A DNA stretch of 64,000 nt. It comes from Spirosoma sp. KUDC1026. GTDB lineage: Bacteria > Bacteroidota > Bacteroidia > Cytophagales > Spirosomataceae. The stretch lies in NCBI RefSeq assembly GCF_013375035.1, contig NZ_CP056032.1:5268001-5332000 (forward strand), written 5' to 3'. The translations under genes were made by a program, and so were the position numbers. The notes below the pieces were generated by a model. The model was given only the letters and a program-made list of their open reading frames with translations. It was not told where the DNA came from and made no database searches. This document shows, in pieces, positions 52,197 to 61,134 of this stretch; position 1 is the first letter of the stretch, and every line of letters begins with the position of its first letter.

Positions 52197-53204
52197 ATGT
52201 CCTACAAAGCGCTTGCCCTTCAACTAAACTGCCAGTCGATTACCAATAGCCAGACCCGCGACGAAGCCGAATTCATGATGCTTCGTTCAATCGAACGAAT
52301 CGAAACTCAGATAGCAGCCTCCATTGGCCATATTGGGCGTGATACGCTGCTGATTGTGGCGCCGGAATCTTTTCTAACCGGTATTCCAACCCGCGAAACA
52401 ATTCACGAATGGCGCGAGAAAGCGGCTTTAGAGATTAATGGCCCCATCTATGAAGCGCTGAGCGCGATGGTACAGCGGCAGCAGGTGTATTTCTCAGGTA
52501 ATGCCTACGAACAGGACCCCTTCTTTCCGGAGCTTTACTTCCAGACCAGTTTCATTATTGGCCCGAATGGTGACGTATTACTGCGGTATCGGCAGCTTAA
52601 TGCGATGTACGCTCCTACCCCACACGATGTTTGGGAGCTTTACCTGGATGCGTACGGATACGATTCGCTGTTTCCGGTTGCCCGAACGAATATCGGAAAT
52701 CTGGCCTGTCTGTCTTCCGACGATATTCTGTTTCCTGAAGTTGCGCGTTGTCTGGCCATGCGCGGGGCCGAAGTACTGCTCCATTCCGCTTCCGAAATTG
52801 CCAGTCCGTTGCAGACTCCCCGTAAGATAGCCAAGCAGGCGCGGGCAATTGAAAATATGGCCTATGTCGTATCCGCTAATTCAGCTGGTGTATCGGGCAG
52901 TCCCTTACCCGCCGAAACCACCGACGGTCACTCCCGAATCGTCGACCACAAAGGAATTGTCCTGGCCGAAGCGGCTTATGGCGAAAGCCTGGTTGCCAAT
53001 GCTGATATTGATCTGGCCGCGTTGCGGGAGTTTCGTCAGCGGCCTGCGCTGGCCAATCTGCTGGCCCGGCAACGCTATGAGCTTTACGCCAACAGCTACG
53101 CCCAGCACAGCGTTTACCCACCCGATACGCTCCTGAGCCAACCCGCCGAACGTGCCTTCTTCGTTCGTACCCAACAGGAAGTTATCAAAAAACTCTATAG
53201 CTAA
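52197..53204 (+). CDS. Nitrilase-fold protein without the canonical Cys/Lys
   Basis: A 335-residue carbon-nitrogen hydrolase fold. The Glu of the catalytic triad is E57 (VAPESFLTG). The Lys position reads RYRQLNAMY (Q133), and where the Cys normally precedes FPE the sequence is ACLSSDDILFPEVARC: Ser174 is in the Cys slot, with Cys171 three residues away. Otherwise the fold and C-terminal helices are intact, so this looks like a conserved non-canonical branch rather than decay. An amidase role is doubtful; it could bind a ligand or use a different residue. Confidence 0.75.
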   Translation: MSYKALALQLNCQSITNSQTRDEAEFMMLRSIERIETQIAASIGHIGRDTLLIVAPESFLTGIPTRETIHEWREKAALEINGPIYEALSAMVQRQQVYFSGNAYEQDPFFPELYFQTSFIIGPNGDVLLRYRQLNAMYAPTPHDVWELYLDAYGYDSLFPVARTNIGNLACLSSDDILFPEVARCLAMRGAEVLLHSASEIASPLQTPRKIAKQARAIENMAYVVSANSAGVSGSPLPAETTDGHSRIVDHKGIVLAEAAYGESLVANADIDLAALREFRQRPALANLLARQRYELYANSYAQHSVYPPDTLLSQPAERAFFVRTQQEVIKKLYS

Positions 53205-53209
53205 AAATT

Positions 53210-53276
53210 GACAGGATTACAGGATTTGTAGAATTGGTTTAGGTTTTATAATTCCCGGGAATCCCGTAATCCTGTC
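53210..53276. repeat. Inverted repeat sharing the dispersed 17-bp unit
   Basis: GACAGGATTACAGGATT (53210-53226) and AATCCCGTAATCCTGTC (53260-53276) are inverted with one mismatch; the right arm is the exact complement of 29117-29133. Confidence 0.7.
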
Positions 53277-53340
53277 GAAAACTTTCGGCTGTACGACTGT
53301 CGAAAACTAGCCGGTCTACGGTGTTTATCTAAACTTGCTG

Positions 53341-53348
53341 TATTTTTG
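53341..53348 (+). promoter_or_regulatory. -7 box before the YrdC-like gene
   Basis: TATTTTTG matches the consensus exactly, 14 bases before the ATG; the -33 element is unclear. Confidence 0.4.
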
Positions 53349-53362
53349 CGGGTTAATTAGCT

Positions 53363-53899
53363 ATGACCTTAAGCATCCGCGATACCGCCTACCAGCTCCG
53401 ACAGGGGCATCTGATTGCTCTGGCCGACGAAACAGGCTGGTCGATTGCTGCCGACCCAACCAACGATTCGGCAGTTGATACCTTGCTCCCGCTTTTACCG
53501 ACTGGTTTTTATCCAACCATCCTTATCCAGAACACCGATCAGCTTGGTATGTACGTAGCGCAGTTGCCCGACGTAGCATTTGATCTGGTCGAGTTTGCCG
53601 ATAGTCCTCTGACGGTTGTGTACGATCAGGGGAAGAACGTTTCAGGGCGATTGTGGCCTACAAACACGGACAACCAGGCCGGTACCATTGCCGTCCGACG
53701 CAGCCTGAACGAGGAAGTGCAGCGACTGATTGGTGGTTTTGGCCGGGGATTACTTACGATACCCTTCGAAACATTGAACGTAGCGCAGCTTCCTAAAGAT
53801 ACCGTAGCTGGTTATTACGGCACCCTTCCTTCCAAGCTGGAGCGCCCGCGTATTATGGTTCTGAACGTTGACGGTGGGGTTCGGTTCATCAGAAAATAA
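53363..53899 (+). CDS. YrdC/Sua5-domain protein
   Basis: A 178-residue protein of the YrdC/YciO fold, as used in threonylcarbamoyl-AMP synthesis for tRNA t6A. It is diverged: the N-terminal LRQGHLIALADETGWSIAADP aligns with the substrate loop where Lys/Arg residues are usual, followed by TIAVRRSLNEEVQRLI. Some Bacteroidota have more than one Sua5-like protein, and this may be an accessory paralogue. It lies 58 bases before the nucleotidyltransferase gene, which also acts on tRNA. Confidence 0.7.
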   Translation: MTLSIRDTAYQLRQGHLIALADETGWSIAADPTNDSAVDTLLPLLPTGFYPTILIQNTDQLGMYVAQLPDVAFDLVEFADSPLTVVYDQGKNVSGRLWPTNTDNQAGTIAVRRSLNEEVQRLIGGFGRGLLTIPFETLNVAQLPKDTVAGYYGTLPSKLERPRIMVLNVDGGVRFIRK

Positions 53900-53957
53900 T
53901 TACCTGTCCAGACCTGCTGTCTCATCATGATGCGCAGTCGGCCTGGTACACAAGCGC

Positions 53958-55517
53958 ATGAATTTCAGCGACATCTTACATAAAAACCCCATTTTTGGCC
54001 GGATCGCCCACGAGGCCGACACGCTGGGCGTCGACGCCTACGTTATTGGTGGCTTCGTTCGCGATCTCATTATGGGACGTCCTTCCAAAGATATTGACGT
54101 GGTCTGCATCGGGAGTGGCATTGCCCTGGCCGAAGCCGTGGGAAAAGCGCTGCACACCAACGTATCAGTTTTTCCTAGTTTTGGTACGGCCATGCTACGA
54201 ACCTCCCCGGGCCAGGTCCAACCTGGCCAATCCTTTCCGAAGCGTGATTCCAGCTCTGAACAGGCTTGGGAAGTTGAGTTTGTTGGCGCCCGCAAGGAGT
54301 CATATCGCAGTGATTCGCGCAAGCCCATCGTTGAAGATGGTACGCTCGAAGACGACCAGAATCGGCGTGACTTCACGATCAACGCTATGGGTATCAGCCT
54401 CAACCAGCAGTCGGGTGTCGGTTTTGGCGAACTGCTCGACCCCTTCAACGGACTGGCCGACATCAAGCGAAAAATCATTCGCACTCCGCTTGATCCGGAC
54501 ATTACGTTCTCCGACGATCCCTTACGAATGATGCGGGCCATCCGCTTTGCCGCGCAGCTTAATTTCGACATTGAGCCTGATACGTTCGACGCCATTGTTC
54601 GCATGAACGAACGCATCAGCATCGTTTCGCGGGAACGAGTTACCGATGAGTTGAACAAAATTCTTCTGTCGCCTACACCTTCTTACGGCTTCAAACTTCT
54701 CTACCACGCTGGTTTGCTTGACCGCATATTCCCGGAACTCGTTGTGCTGAAAGGTGTTGAGACCATTGAGGGGAAGGGGCACAAAGACAATTTTTACCAT
54801 ACCCTGCAGGTGCTGGACAACGTAGCGAACCGGACGAACGCACCAGCTTCGCTGCGAGACAACGAACTCTGGCTACGCTGGGCGGCCTTATTACACGACA
54901 TTGCCAAGCCGGCTACCAAGCGTTTTGACCAGAAAGCAGGCTGGACCTTTCACGGTCACGAAGACCTGGGCGCACGCTGGACACCGGGCATTTTCCGGAC
55001 GATGAAGCTCCCCCTTAATGAGCACATGCGCTTTGTACAGAAGCTCGTCCGTCTGCACCTGCGTCCCATTGCGCTGACGAAAGAACAGATAACCGACTCA
55101 GCATTACGTCGATTGCTGGTCGATGCCGGTGATGATCTGGACGGTCTGATGGCGCTTTGCCGGGCGGATATTACGTCGAAGAATTACGAAAAAGTGCAGA
55201 AACACCTCCGCAATTTTGACAAGGTTGAACGGAAGCTCCACGATCTGGAAGAGCGGGATAAACTCCGTAATTTCCAGCCTGTCGTCACGGGCGAGCTGAT
55301 TATGGAAGCCTTTAATCTAACCCCATCCAAAGAAGTCGGGGAACTGAAAACCGTTCTCCGGGAAGCCATCCTGGATGGACTCGTGCCCAACACCCTTGAA
55401 GGCGCTTTTCCAATGCTTATTGAGGAAGGGAAAAAACGCGGTCTAACGGTGGTTAAGAAACTTGATGAAATTCAACCAATAGTTACTGAAAATCAGCATA
55501 CTGAATCAAATGGATAA
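53958..55517 (+). CDS. CCA-adding/poly(A) polymerase-type nucleotidyltransferase with HD domain
   Basis: A 519-residue class II nucleotidyltransferase: YVIGGFVRDLIMGRPSKDIDVV gives the active-site DxD (D45, D47), then RRDFTINAMG, the ERVTDELNKILLS neck, and a C-terminal HD domain (LLHDIAKPATK). It should add CCA to tRNA 3' ends; the local tRNA-Glu lacks an encoded CCA. Residues ~82-103 form a Ser/Pro/Gln-rich insertion between palm strands (SPGQVQPGQSFPKRDSSSEQ), encoded in part by a palindrome. The protein is otherwise normal. Confidence 0.85.
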   Translation: MNFSDILHKNPIFGRIAHEADTLGVDAYVIGGFVRDLIMGRPSKDIDVVCIGSGIALAEAVGKALHTNVSVFPSFGTAMLRTSPGQVQPGQSFPKRDSSSEQAWEVEFVGARKESYRSDSRKPIVEDGTLEDDQNRRDFTINAMGISLNQQSGVGFGELLDPFNGLADIKRKIIRTPLDPDITFSDDPLRMMRAIRFAAQLNFDIEPDTFDAIVRMNERISIVSRERVTDELNKILLSPTPSYGFKLLYHAGLLDRIFPELVVLKGVETIEGKGHKDNFYHTLQVLDNVANRTNAPASLRDNELWLRWAALLHDIAKPATKRFDQKAGWTFHGHEDLGARWTPGIFRTMKLPLNEHMRFVQKLVRLHLRPIALTKEQITDSALRRLLVDAGDDLDGLMALCRADITSKNYEKVQKHLRNFDKVERKLHDLEERDKLRNFQPVVTGELIMEAFNLTPSKEVGELKTVLREAILDGLVPNTLEGAFPMLIEEGKKRGLTVVKKLDEIQPIVTENQHTESNG

Positions 55518-55716
55518 CAATACCAATTTCCGGCGCTTTTTCGGCGCATCGCTCACCATCCTGGGTGTAGTCGTCATCCTGTTTGCCCTGATCGCCTTCC
55601 TGTCTGACGGGAAGCCCGTGCTAGGTCTGCGCGTATCGCACGGCGAGGCAGCTGCTCCGTTCATTGTCGGAATGATATTCCTGATTACGGGCGTAAATCT
55701 AGTTCGGGAGTCGTAG
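55510..55716 (+). CDS. Small two-helix membrane protein (68 aa)
   Basis: Starts 8 bases inside the end of the nucleotidyltransferase gene. It has two TM segments (LTILGVVVILFALIAFL and FIVGMIFLITGVNLV) and a short hydrophilic loop with a Gly/Arg stretch. Function unknown; it is probably co-translated with the upstream gene. Confidence 0.55.
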   Translation: MDNNTNFRRFFGASLTILGVVVILFALIAFLSDGKPVLGLRVSHGEAAAPFIVGMIFLITGVNLVRES

Positions 55717-55726
55717 AGCTGCCGAC

Positions 55727-56518
55727 TTATTTGGATACCTGCGCGGTTAGCAACCAAGGGTACGTATTGACAGGTTCGGGCAGTCCATTCGGCTGAATCT
55801 GCAAATACATAAGGTGTAGATGGGTCGGCGAGCGGGTCTTATAGGCATTGTAGCCCGTTCGCCCCATATCGGCCAGCTTCTGCCCCGCCTGCACCCACTG
55901 CCCGGGCGTTACGTAGATTTCGTTATTGTGAGCGTAGTAGAATAAGCCGTGGAGGGTTGGGTCATACACCCATATCCAGTTGCCACCCCGATACTCAGAG
56001 CCCGGCTTCCAGCCGGTTTCAATGGCCAGCACCAGCCCATTGCTCATCGCCAGTACATCGGCGGGTTTACTGGTTCGGTCGTCCAGCGCATCCTGATTGC
56101 GGTCGGCGATAAAAATATCCTGCGCCGGGTGGCTGCCCCGTACGTTGTAGTCAAACAGATCGAATCCTTTGCCCCGATAGCCTTCGCCATGTGTGCCCCC
56201 GATCGCACTGGTAGCATATCCCCGGATCGGAAAAGCGAAGTAGCGCCCACTCCGGTACAGACTATCGCGCTGCAGCGAATCCTGACTGGCGTTCGCCCGA
56301 CTACGGAAACGCTCCTGCAGGCCATGCATAATCTGACTAAATTCCAGCCGAGCCGAGTCGGGTGTAATGCTTTCCTCACGTATTTGGGTATACAGCGACT
56401 GAAAGTGCTGGCAGTAAGTGTACAGGGTGGGCTCGTCTGAATTGCGGGTAATGACCTGCGACGAAGCGGCATTCAGCCCTCCGATCAGCACTGCCCCTAA
56501 AATACCCATTAACCGCAT
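55727..56518 (-). CDS. Secreted M23-family peptidase
   Basis: The start reading MRLMGILGAVLIGGLNAASS gives a signal peptide; a Met eight codons earlier is less likely. The M23 (LytM-type) domain has the zinc motif HPAQDIF, the NGLVLAIE strand, FYYAHNNEIYV and HLHLMYL. It is a peptidoglycan endopeptidase or a regulator of one. It converges on the small membrane protein gene. Confidence 0.82.
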   Translation of the reverse strand: MRLMGILGAVLIGGLNAASSQVITRNSDEPTLYTYCQHFQSLYTQIREESITPDSARLEFSQIMHGLQERFRSRANASQDSLQRDSLYRSGRYFAFPIRGYATSAIGGTHGEGYRGKGFDLFDYNVRGSHPAQDIFIADRNQDALDDRTSKPADVLAMSNGLVLAIETGWKPGSEYRGGNWIWVYDPTLHGLFYYAHNNEIYVTPGQWVQAGQKLADMGRTGYNAYKTRSPTHLHLMYLQIQPNGLPEPVNTYPWLLTAQVSK

Positions 56519-56671
56519 GCACGAAGTTACGTCAATCTTCACCGGATCGAATGTGGCTTATTCAATACGCCAAAAATACGCAAAGTAGTGCGACAGGTGA
56601 AGTAGCTGATGGTTAATCCGGTGGTCTTTGCGTATAAAACGGTATTGTTCCGCCATCAACCGGCAGTCGTA

Positions 56672-57343
56672 TCAGGGACAGACGAGTTTGTAGAAGGTGT
56701 AACTCAGCGTGATCGCCGTGTACGTATAGCTATCCCGCAGGGCCGGGTTGCCCTGCGCCAGTTTATTGTTTGTCGTCCCGAACGTTCGTTCTCCCAGCGC
56801 ATCGAGGTAATCATTGTTGGTGAACCGGGTTCCAAATTCAACGCCAACACTCCAGGGTCGTTTGATCTCGTATTTGAAACCAACACCAAGCGGGAAGCTC
56901 AGCACTCCTCTGGCCCGGATAACGTCATTGCGAAAATTACAGATACCCACGCCCCCAAACACGTAGGGCGTCCAGTTTTTTACTTTGGGAGAAGATTTGT
57001 AATTCAGGAAATTGTATTCCAGATCGACCGTTGCTTCGCCCAGATTGGTACGGAAAGAAAAATCCCGCGCCTGTTGAAACGGATCACTGCTCAGACGATC
57101 GGACCCACGTAGCACGCCTAGTCCGATGCCGGCCCGCATTGAGAACGATCGGGTTGCGTTATAGCGAAAGAACAGATTGGCACCCGGCGCAATAAACCGT
57201 GGGTTCAGACTGGGCGATACGTCTCCTTTGTACAGCATCCCACCAAGTCCCCCCCCCACTTCTATTTTCTGCGCCTGCGCTGTCGTGCTGATAAAAAGCC
57301 CGGCTACAAGCAGCCGGGCTAGTTTATAGTGTAATTGATTCAT
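56672..57343 (-). CDS. DUF6089/PorG-like outer-membrane protein
   Basis: A 223-residue protein with a signal peptide (LLVAGLFISTTAQAQ) and an 8-strand beta-barrel pattern: GGGLGGMLYKGDVSP, SMRAGIGLGVLRG, PYVFGGVGICNF, GVEFGTRFTNNDYLDALG and a terminal TYTAITLSYTFYKL. It matches the DUF6089 family, related to PorG of type IX secretion. It follows a longer paralogue 36 bases upstream in the transcript. Confidence 0.75.
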   Translation of the reverse strand: MNQLHYKLARLLVAGLFISTTAQAQKIEVGGGLGGMLYKGDVSPSLNPRFIAPGANLFFRYNATRSFSMRAGIGLGVLRGSDRLSSDPFQQARDFSFRTNLGEATVDLEYNFLNYKSSPKVKNWTPYVFGGVGICNFRNDVIRARGVLSFPLGVGFKYEIKRPWSVGVEFGTRFTNNDYLDALGERTFGTTNNKLAQGNPALRDSYTYTAITLSYTFYKLVCP

Positions 57344-57379
57344 AAATACCTACGCAAGTACAAATGCTGACTCAGGCTT

Positions 57380-58390
57380 TTATCGGATCGGTGGACACTT
57401 GATCTTACTGGGGATAACGTACTGAATAGAAATGTTAGTCAGCAGGTATCCATCGTTCAGGTATCCATCAGCCCCCCGAGCAGGTTGAGTTGTTAATGCA
57501 TCCTGAATTGCAGCCTGTAGATCGGGTGAACCGTTCGTAAACAAATCAGTCAACACCTGGTAGCGGTTCGGCGGATTGTTTTTGTATCGGGCGGCATTCT
57601 GTTCAAAACGCCGATCTCCCATTACGCGAGCCAGCCCTTCCAGACTGGTAGGATCAGCATAAGGACCGCCTACATCATCCAGATAATCCGTGAACGTATA
57701 ACGGAATCCGATCTCAACACCAACGTTGAACATATCATTGATCCGATAGCGAGCGCCGATGCCAACTGGGATCGAAGCCGTTACCAGCGAATAAGGCTTG
57801 TCGCGCCCGGGCTGTCCCTGTCCTTCGGTGTGCAGAGGTTGTAATTTTACCCACTCCTGCGCGGCATATGGTTCATTATTAGGAGCTGCGGGTGTACGGG
57901 CTTCAGGGCTGTGGGCTACCAGTGCGATACCAGCGAAGAGGTAGGGTGTAATCTTAGCCCGCCGTTCGGGGCTGCGTCCATCCGGAATGAAGTTATAAAT
58001 ACCCGTTACGGCAAACTCCTTTAAGTCATTTCTAAAATGAAGATTACGGGTATATTGAACCAGATAATTTTGAATTCTATCCCGGTAAAAGGTATAGTCA
58101 TCGCCAGTGATACGCGCCCAGGTAAATGAAGCACGAGCAGCAAAATTAGGCGTGAACTGGCGGGTATAGCCCAGGCCAACGTTCCAGCGTGGGAGGATAA
58201 ACGTAGCCCGAATAGGCCGTTTATAGCCCGCTAGATCGCCGTAGTAATGCGATGAACCGGCGCCAAATGAAACCGATGAGTACGGCGTAAACTGGGTATT
58301 GGGTTTTCGTTGAGCCAGACCGCTGGAAGCAGAGCCAGCCAGCGCCAGAACTGTGGCCACGCCTGCTACCAGATACTTATATTTATTCAT
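57380..58390 (-). CDS. DUF6089/PorG-like outer-membrane protein, long paralogue
   Basis: A 336-residue paralogue with signal peptide (VLALAGSASSGLAQ) and the same barrel motifs (SSVSFGAGSSHYYGDLAGY, YTFTDYLDDVGGPYADP), but with longer surface loops. The pair could be T9SS components or general surface proteins. It is 183 bases downstream of nadK on the same strand; nadK next to a DUF6089 gene is common in this phylum. Confidence 0.75.
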   Translation of the reverse strand: MNKYKYLVAGVATVLALAGSASSGLAQRKPNTQFTPYSSVSFGAGSSHYYGDLAGYKRPIRATFILPRWNVGLGYTRQFTPNFAARASFTWARITGDDYTFYRDRIQNYLVQYTRNLHFRNDLKEFAVTGIYNFIPDGRSPERRAKITPYLFAGIALVAHSPEARTPAAPNNEPYAAQEWVKLQPLHTEGQGQPGRDKPYSLVTASIPVGIGARYRINDMFNVGVEIGFRYTFTDYLDDVGGPYADPTSLEGLARVMGDRRFEQNAARYKNNPPNRYQVLTDLFTNGSPDLQAAIQDALTTQPARGADGYLNDGYLLTNISIQYVIPSKIKCPPIR

Positions 58391-58573
58391 ATGCGTTAAA
58401 TACGTGAATCAACCATCTGAGCCCGAAGCCAGCCATTTCGGAAACGGCCGCCGAGTATATTTTATTGGCTCAGACACTAAAATTTATAAGCCTGTCAGCT
58501 CAATGTGCGGGCAAAATACATCAATTCTGTCAGCCCCGACTCAGCACAAAGGATCAAATGAAAATTTAATCCA

Positions 58574-59449
58574 CTAATTCCGGATATCCCAGCCCCAATT
58601 TAGTTTGCTCCGCAGCGTATTCAGAAAATTGTCGTCGTTCAGTTTAACCAGCCGAGCTTTGAATGACTCTTTCTGCACGCTGATTCGCACCGACGTATCG
58701 ACCGTAAACGAGCGGGAATCCAGAGCCGCCAGAAAATTCCCACTCCGACTTTCCACTTCAAACGACAACTGACAGGAGTCCATGACAATCATAGGCCGGA
58801 CGTTGAGGTTGTGTGGACTGATCGGCGTGATAATGAAATTGTTGGTCTGCGGCAACAGCACCGGTCCCCCACAACTCAGCGAATAGCCGGTCGAGCCGGA
58901 CGGCGTAGAAATAATCAGTCCATCCGCCCAGTATGAATTCAGAAATTCACCATCCAGATACGAATGAACCGTAATCATGGACGATGTCTGCGTCCGGGTA
59001 ATCGTAAAATCGTTCAGGCCAAACGGCAGCTTGCCAAAAATATCCTGGCTCGATCGAACGCTCACCAGGGTCCGTTCATCAATCGAGTACTGCTCATTAA
59101 AGAGCGCATCGATCATTAATCGAACCGAAGCGGGCGCTACAGTCGCCAGAAAACCTAGCCGTCCAATATTAATGCCAATAATTGGAATCTGGTGCGGTCC
59201 AACGTGCGTGACGGCATCCAGAAGTGTACCATCCCCGCCGAGACTGAAGATAAAATCGGCGTCCGAAACGCCTTCGTCGATGCTGTACGTATCCTGGCTG
59301 TAGTGCGTAACGCCCGCATTATCAAGAAAATCGCGGTAATCCTGCGAAATGATGACCTCGGCCTGACGCTTGGCCAACTCGTCAAACATTGATTGAATGT
59401 AAGGCCGGGCCGATTCGGGAAAGTTGCGCCCGTGAATGGCAATTTTCAT
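58574..59449 (-). CDS. nadK: NAD kinase
   Basis: Phosphorylates NAD to NADP. A 291-residue protein with FSLGGDGTLLDAV (Gly-rich ATP loop), NIGRLGFLATV, the SGSTGYSLSCGGPV loop that binds NAD and a C-terminal beta domain. It lies downstream of a CBS protein gene and upstream of the DUF6089 genes, an order I regard as typical of Bacteroidota. Confidence 0.95.
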   Translation of the reverse strand: MKIAIHGRNFPESARPYIQSMFDELAKRQAEVIISQDYRDFLDNAGVTHYSQDTYSIDEGVSDADFIFSLGGDGTLLDAVTHVGPHQIPIIGINIGRLGFLATVAPASVRLMIDALFNEQYSIDERTLVSVRSSQDIFGKLPFGLNDFTITRTQTSSMITVHSYLDGEFLNSYWADGLIISTPSGSTGYSLSCGGPVLLPQTNNFIITPISPHNLNVRPMIVMDSCQLSFEVESRSGNFLAALDSRSFTVDTSVRISVQKESFKARLVKLNDDNFLNTLRSKLNWGWDIRN

Positions 59450-59463
59450 GAAGAAGAGCGAAA

Positions 59464-59529
59464 GGCATTGGGCGAGGGGAGAAGGGTAAAAGGTATTTCC
59501 TGTTTTCCCTTCTCCCCTCGCCCAATGCC
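59464..59529. repeat. Long inverted repeat, 23-bp arms
   Basis: GGCATTGGGCGAGGGGAGAA plus GGG (59464-59486) and its exact complement (59507-59529), with TTTT and AAAA extending the stem past a one-base bulge. It fills most of the nadK-CBS gap. Confidence 0.8.
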
Positions 59530-59539
59530 CGTTGCTGAT

Positions 59540-60208
59540 TTACGTATTTAAATACCGCAGCAGCGAGTCAAGCCGCTCCTGATCGATACTTTCCACCGGA
59601 GCGTTGGCAAAGGCTGCTTCGATCTGATAGCCAAATCGTTCAAGTGTCGATACAACCGGCGCAATTTCGCGTCGGTTGAGTTTCAGCGTCAGGCGGGAGC
59701 GGTCAGGCATTCCGTAGGCGGCACTGGCGTAATAGCTACTAATAATCTTGACGTTGTTCGACTCTACCAGACGGCTGATTTCGGCCATTGAATAGTCTCG
59801 TTCGTTCAGATTCAGGATCAGAATAGCGCCAGTTTCCTGCACGCCAAGTTCGCTGGCAAACTGCTTCAGCAACTCGGCCGTTGAGATGGTACCCGTAAAT
59901 TCACCGCCTTCGCTGAGGACCGCCACCACGTCCATCCGGTTCTTGAGTGCCATGCCCAGGATCTCGAACAGGTGTTGCCCTTCATAAACGAACAGTTGAT
60001 CAAACAGGTGCATGACGCTGCTCAGGGGCTGTTCGTCGGTTACTACGTCCATCAGCAGTTCTTCGCTGACGATACCCTGATATCCGGCCTGATCGGTGAG
60101 GACGAGTTGTCCGATACGATGTTCCTGCATCCAGTCGAGCGCCTGCCCAACGGTGTCGGTTGGTTTCAGGGCCGGGAGCATCGGGTCTATAAGTTCGGCA
60201 GCCAGCAT
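59540..60208 (-). CDS. CBS-domain protein
   Basis: A 222-residue protein with tandem CBS motifs (MLAAELIDPMLPALKPTDTV and VAVLSEGGEFTGTIS), which bind adenine nucleotides, and a C-terminal ~80-residue regulatory ACT-like part (ILILNLNERDYSMAEI). It has no enzymatic domain. In this phylum such genes regularly precede nadK, so it may sense nucleotide status. Confidence 0.8.
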   Translation of the reverse strand: MLAAELIDPMLPALKPTDTVGQALDWMQEHRIGQLVLTDQAGYQGIVSEELLMDVVTDEQPLSSVMHLFDQLFVYEGQHLFEILGMALKNRMDVVAVLSEGGEFTGTISTAELLKQFASELGVQETGAILILNLNERDYSMAEISRLVESNNVKIISSYYASAAYGMPDRSRLTLKLNRREIAPVVSTLERFGYQIEAAFANAPVESIDQERLDSLLRYLNT

Positions 60209-60357
60209 AATCGATTAGCTTAGGGAAACGGTACTTGAAAAAACTACAGACGATTCGCCTTAGTTTCCGAAACTTAACGAAAAAGCCGGTTCCTCACAGC
60301 GCACGGCCGCAAATCATCCTTCTTTTTCGCCTGCCCAGCCCCTGTCTTCGGCGCTGG

Positions 60358-61134
60358 TTACACCGCCAGTTCGGTTACCGGGTGGCGAACGAGCCAGCTT
60401 TCCAGCAACGCATTGAATTGATCAGGGCACTCCATCATAGGTGCGTGGCAGCATTTATCGATGAAATGCAATTCAGAATCGGCAATCAGGCGGTTGAATT
60501 CGTGTCCTACCTCAGCTGGCGTAATCGTATCGTTCAGTCCCCAGACCAGCAGGGTTGGTACCTGAATCTGATAAAGATCTTTCGCTACGTTGTTCCGCTG
60601 GGCCGATTTGGCAATTCCTACAATGCTCATGCATTTAGGAATGCTGCTTGTAATCTCAAAAACTTCGTCGATCAGTTCTTTCGACGCTACTTTCGGATCG
60701 TAGAAGGTATAGGCAACCCGTTCGGCAATGTAGTCGTAACTGCCCCGTTTCGGGAACGAGCCGCCCATGCCGTTTTCGAACAGACCCGAGCTGCCGGTCA
60801 GCACCAGCCGCCGAACCTGGTCGGGTTTTTTGAACGCGTAGAGAAGCGCCAGGTGACCACCCAGCGAATTGCCGAGCAGCGTCATATCGGTCAGGTCTTT
60901 CTGGGCAACGAATTTTTCGATGAATGCTATTAAGCCTTCCAGACTAGCCTGTCGGATGGGCATTTCGTAGATAGGCAGCATAGGAATGATTACCCGGTAC
61001 CGATCCGAAAAGGTGGTGATTACGCTATCCCAGTTGCTCAGGGCTCCAAATAACCCGTGCAGTAACAACAGTACTTCGCCCTGGCCTTCGTCTACGTACC
61101 GGAAGCCAGCCTCCTCACGAATTTGATAGTTCAT
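60358..61134 (-). CDS. Alpha/beta-hydrolase family protein
   Basis: A 258-residue serine hydrolase: oxyanion loop LHGLFGAL, nucleophile elbow LLGNSLGGHL, acid in WGLNDTITPAE and His in DKCCHAPMME. Substrate unknown; the size and cap region resemble ester or C-C bond hydrolases. Its start overlaps the end of the upstream amidotransferase gene by 20 bases, so translation is coupled. Confidence 0.85.
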   Translation of the reverse strand: MNYQIREEAGFRYVDEGQGEVLLLLHGLFGALSNWDSVITTFSDRYRVIIPMLPIYEMPIRQASLEGLIAFIEKFVAQKDLTDMTLLGNSLGGHLALLYAFKKPDQVRRLVLTGSSGLFENGMGGSFPKRGSYDYIAERVAYTFYDPKVASKELIDEVFEITSSIPKCMSIVGIAKSAQRNNVAKDLYQIQVPTLLVWGLNDTITPAEVGHEFNRLIADSELHFIDKCCHAPMMECPDQFNALLESWLVRHPVTELAV

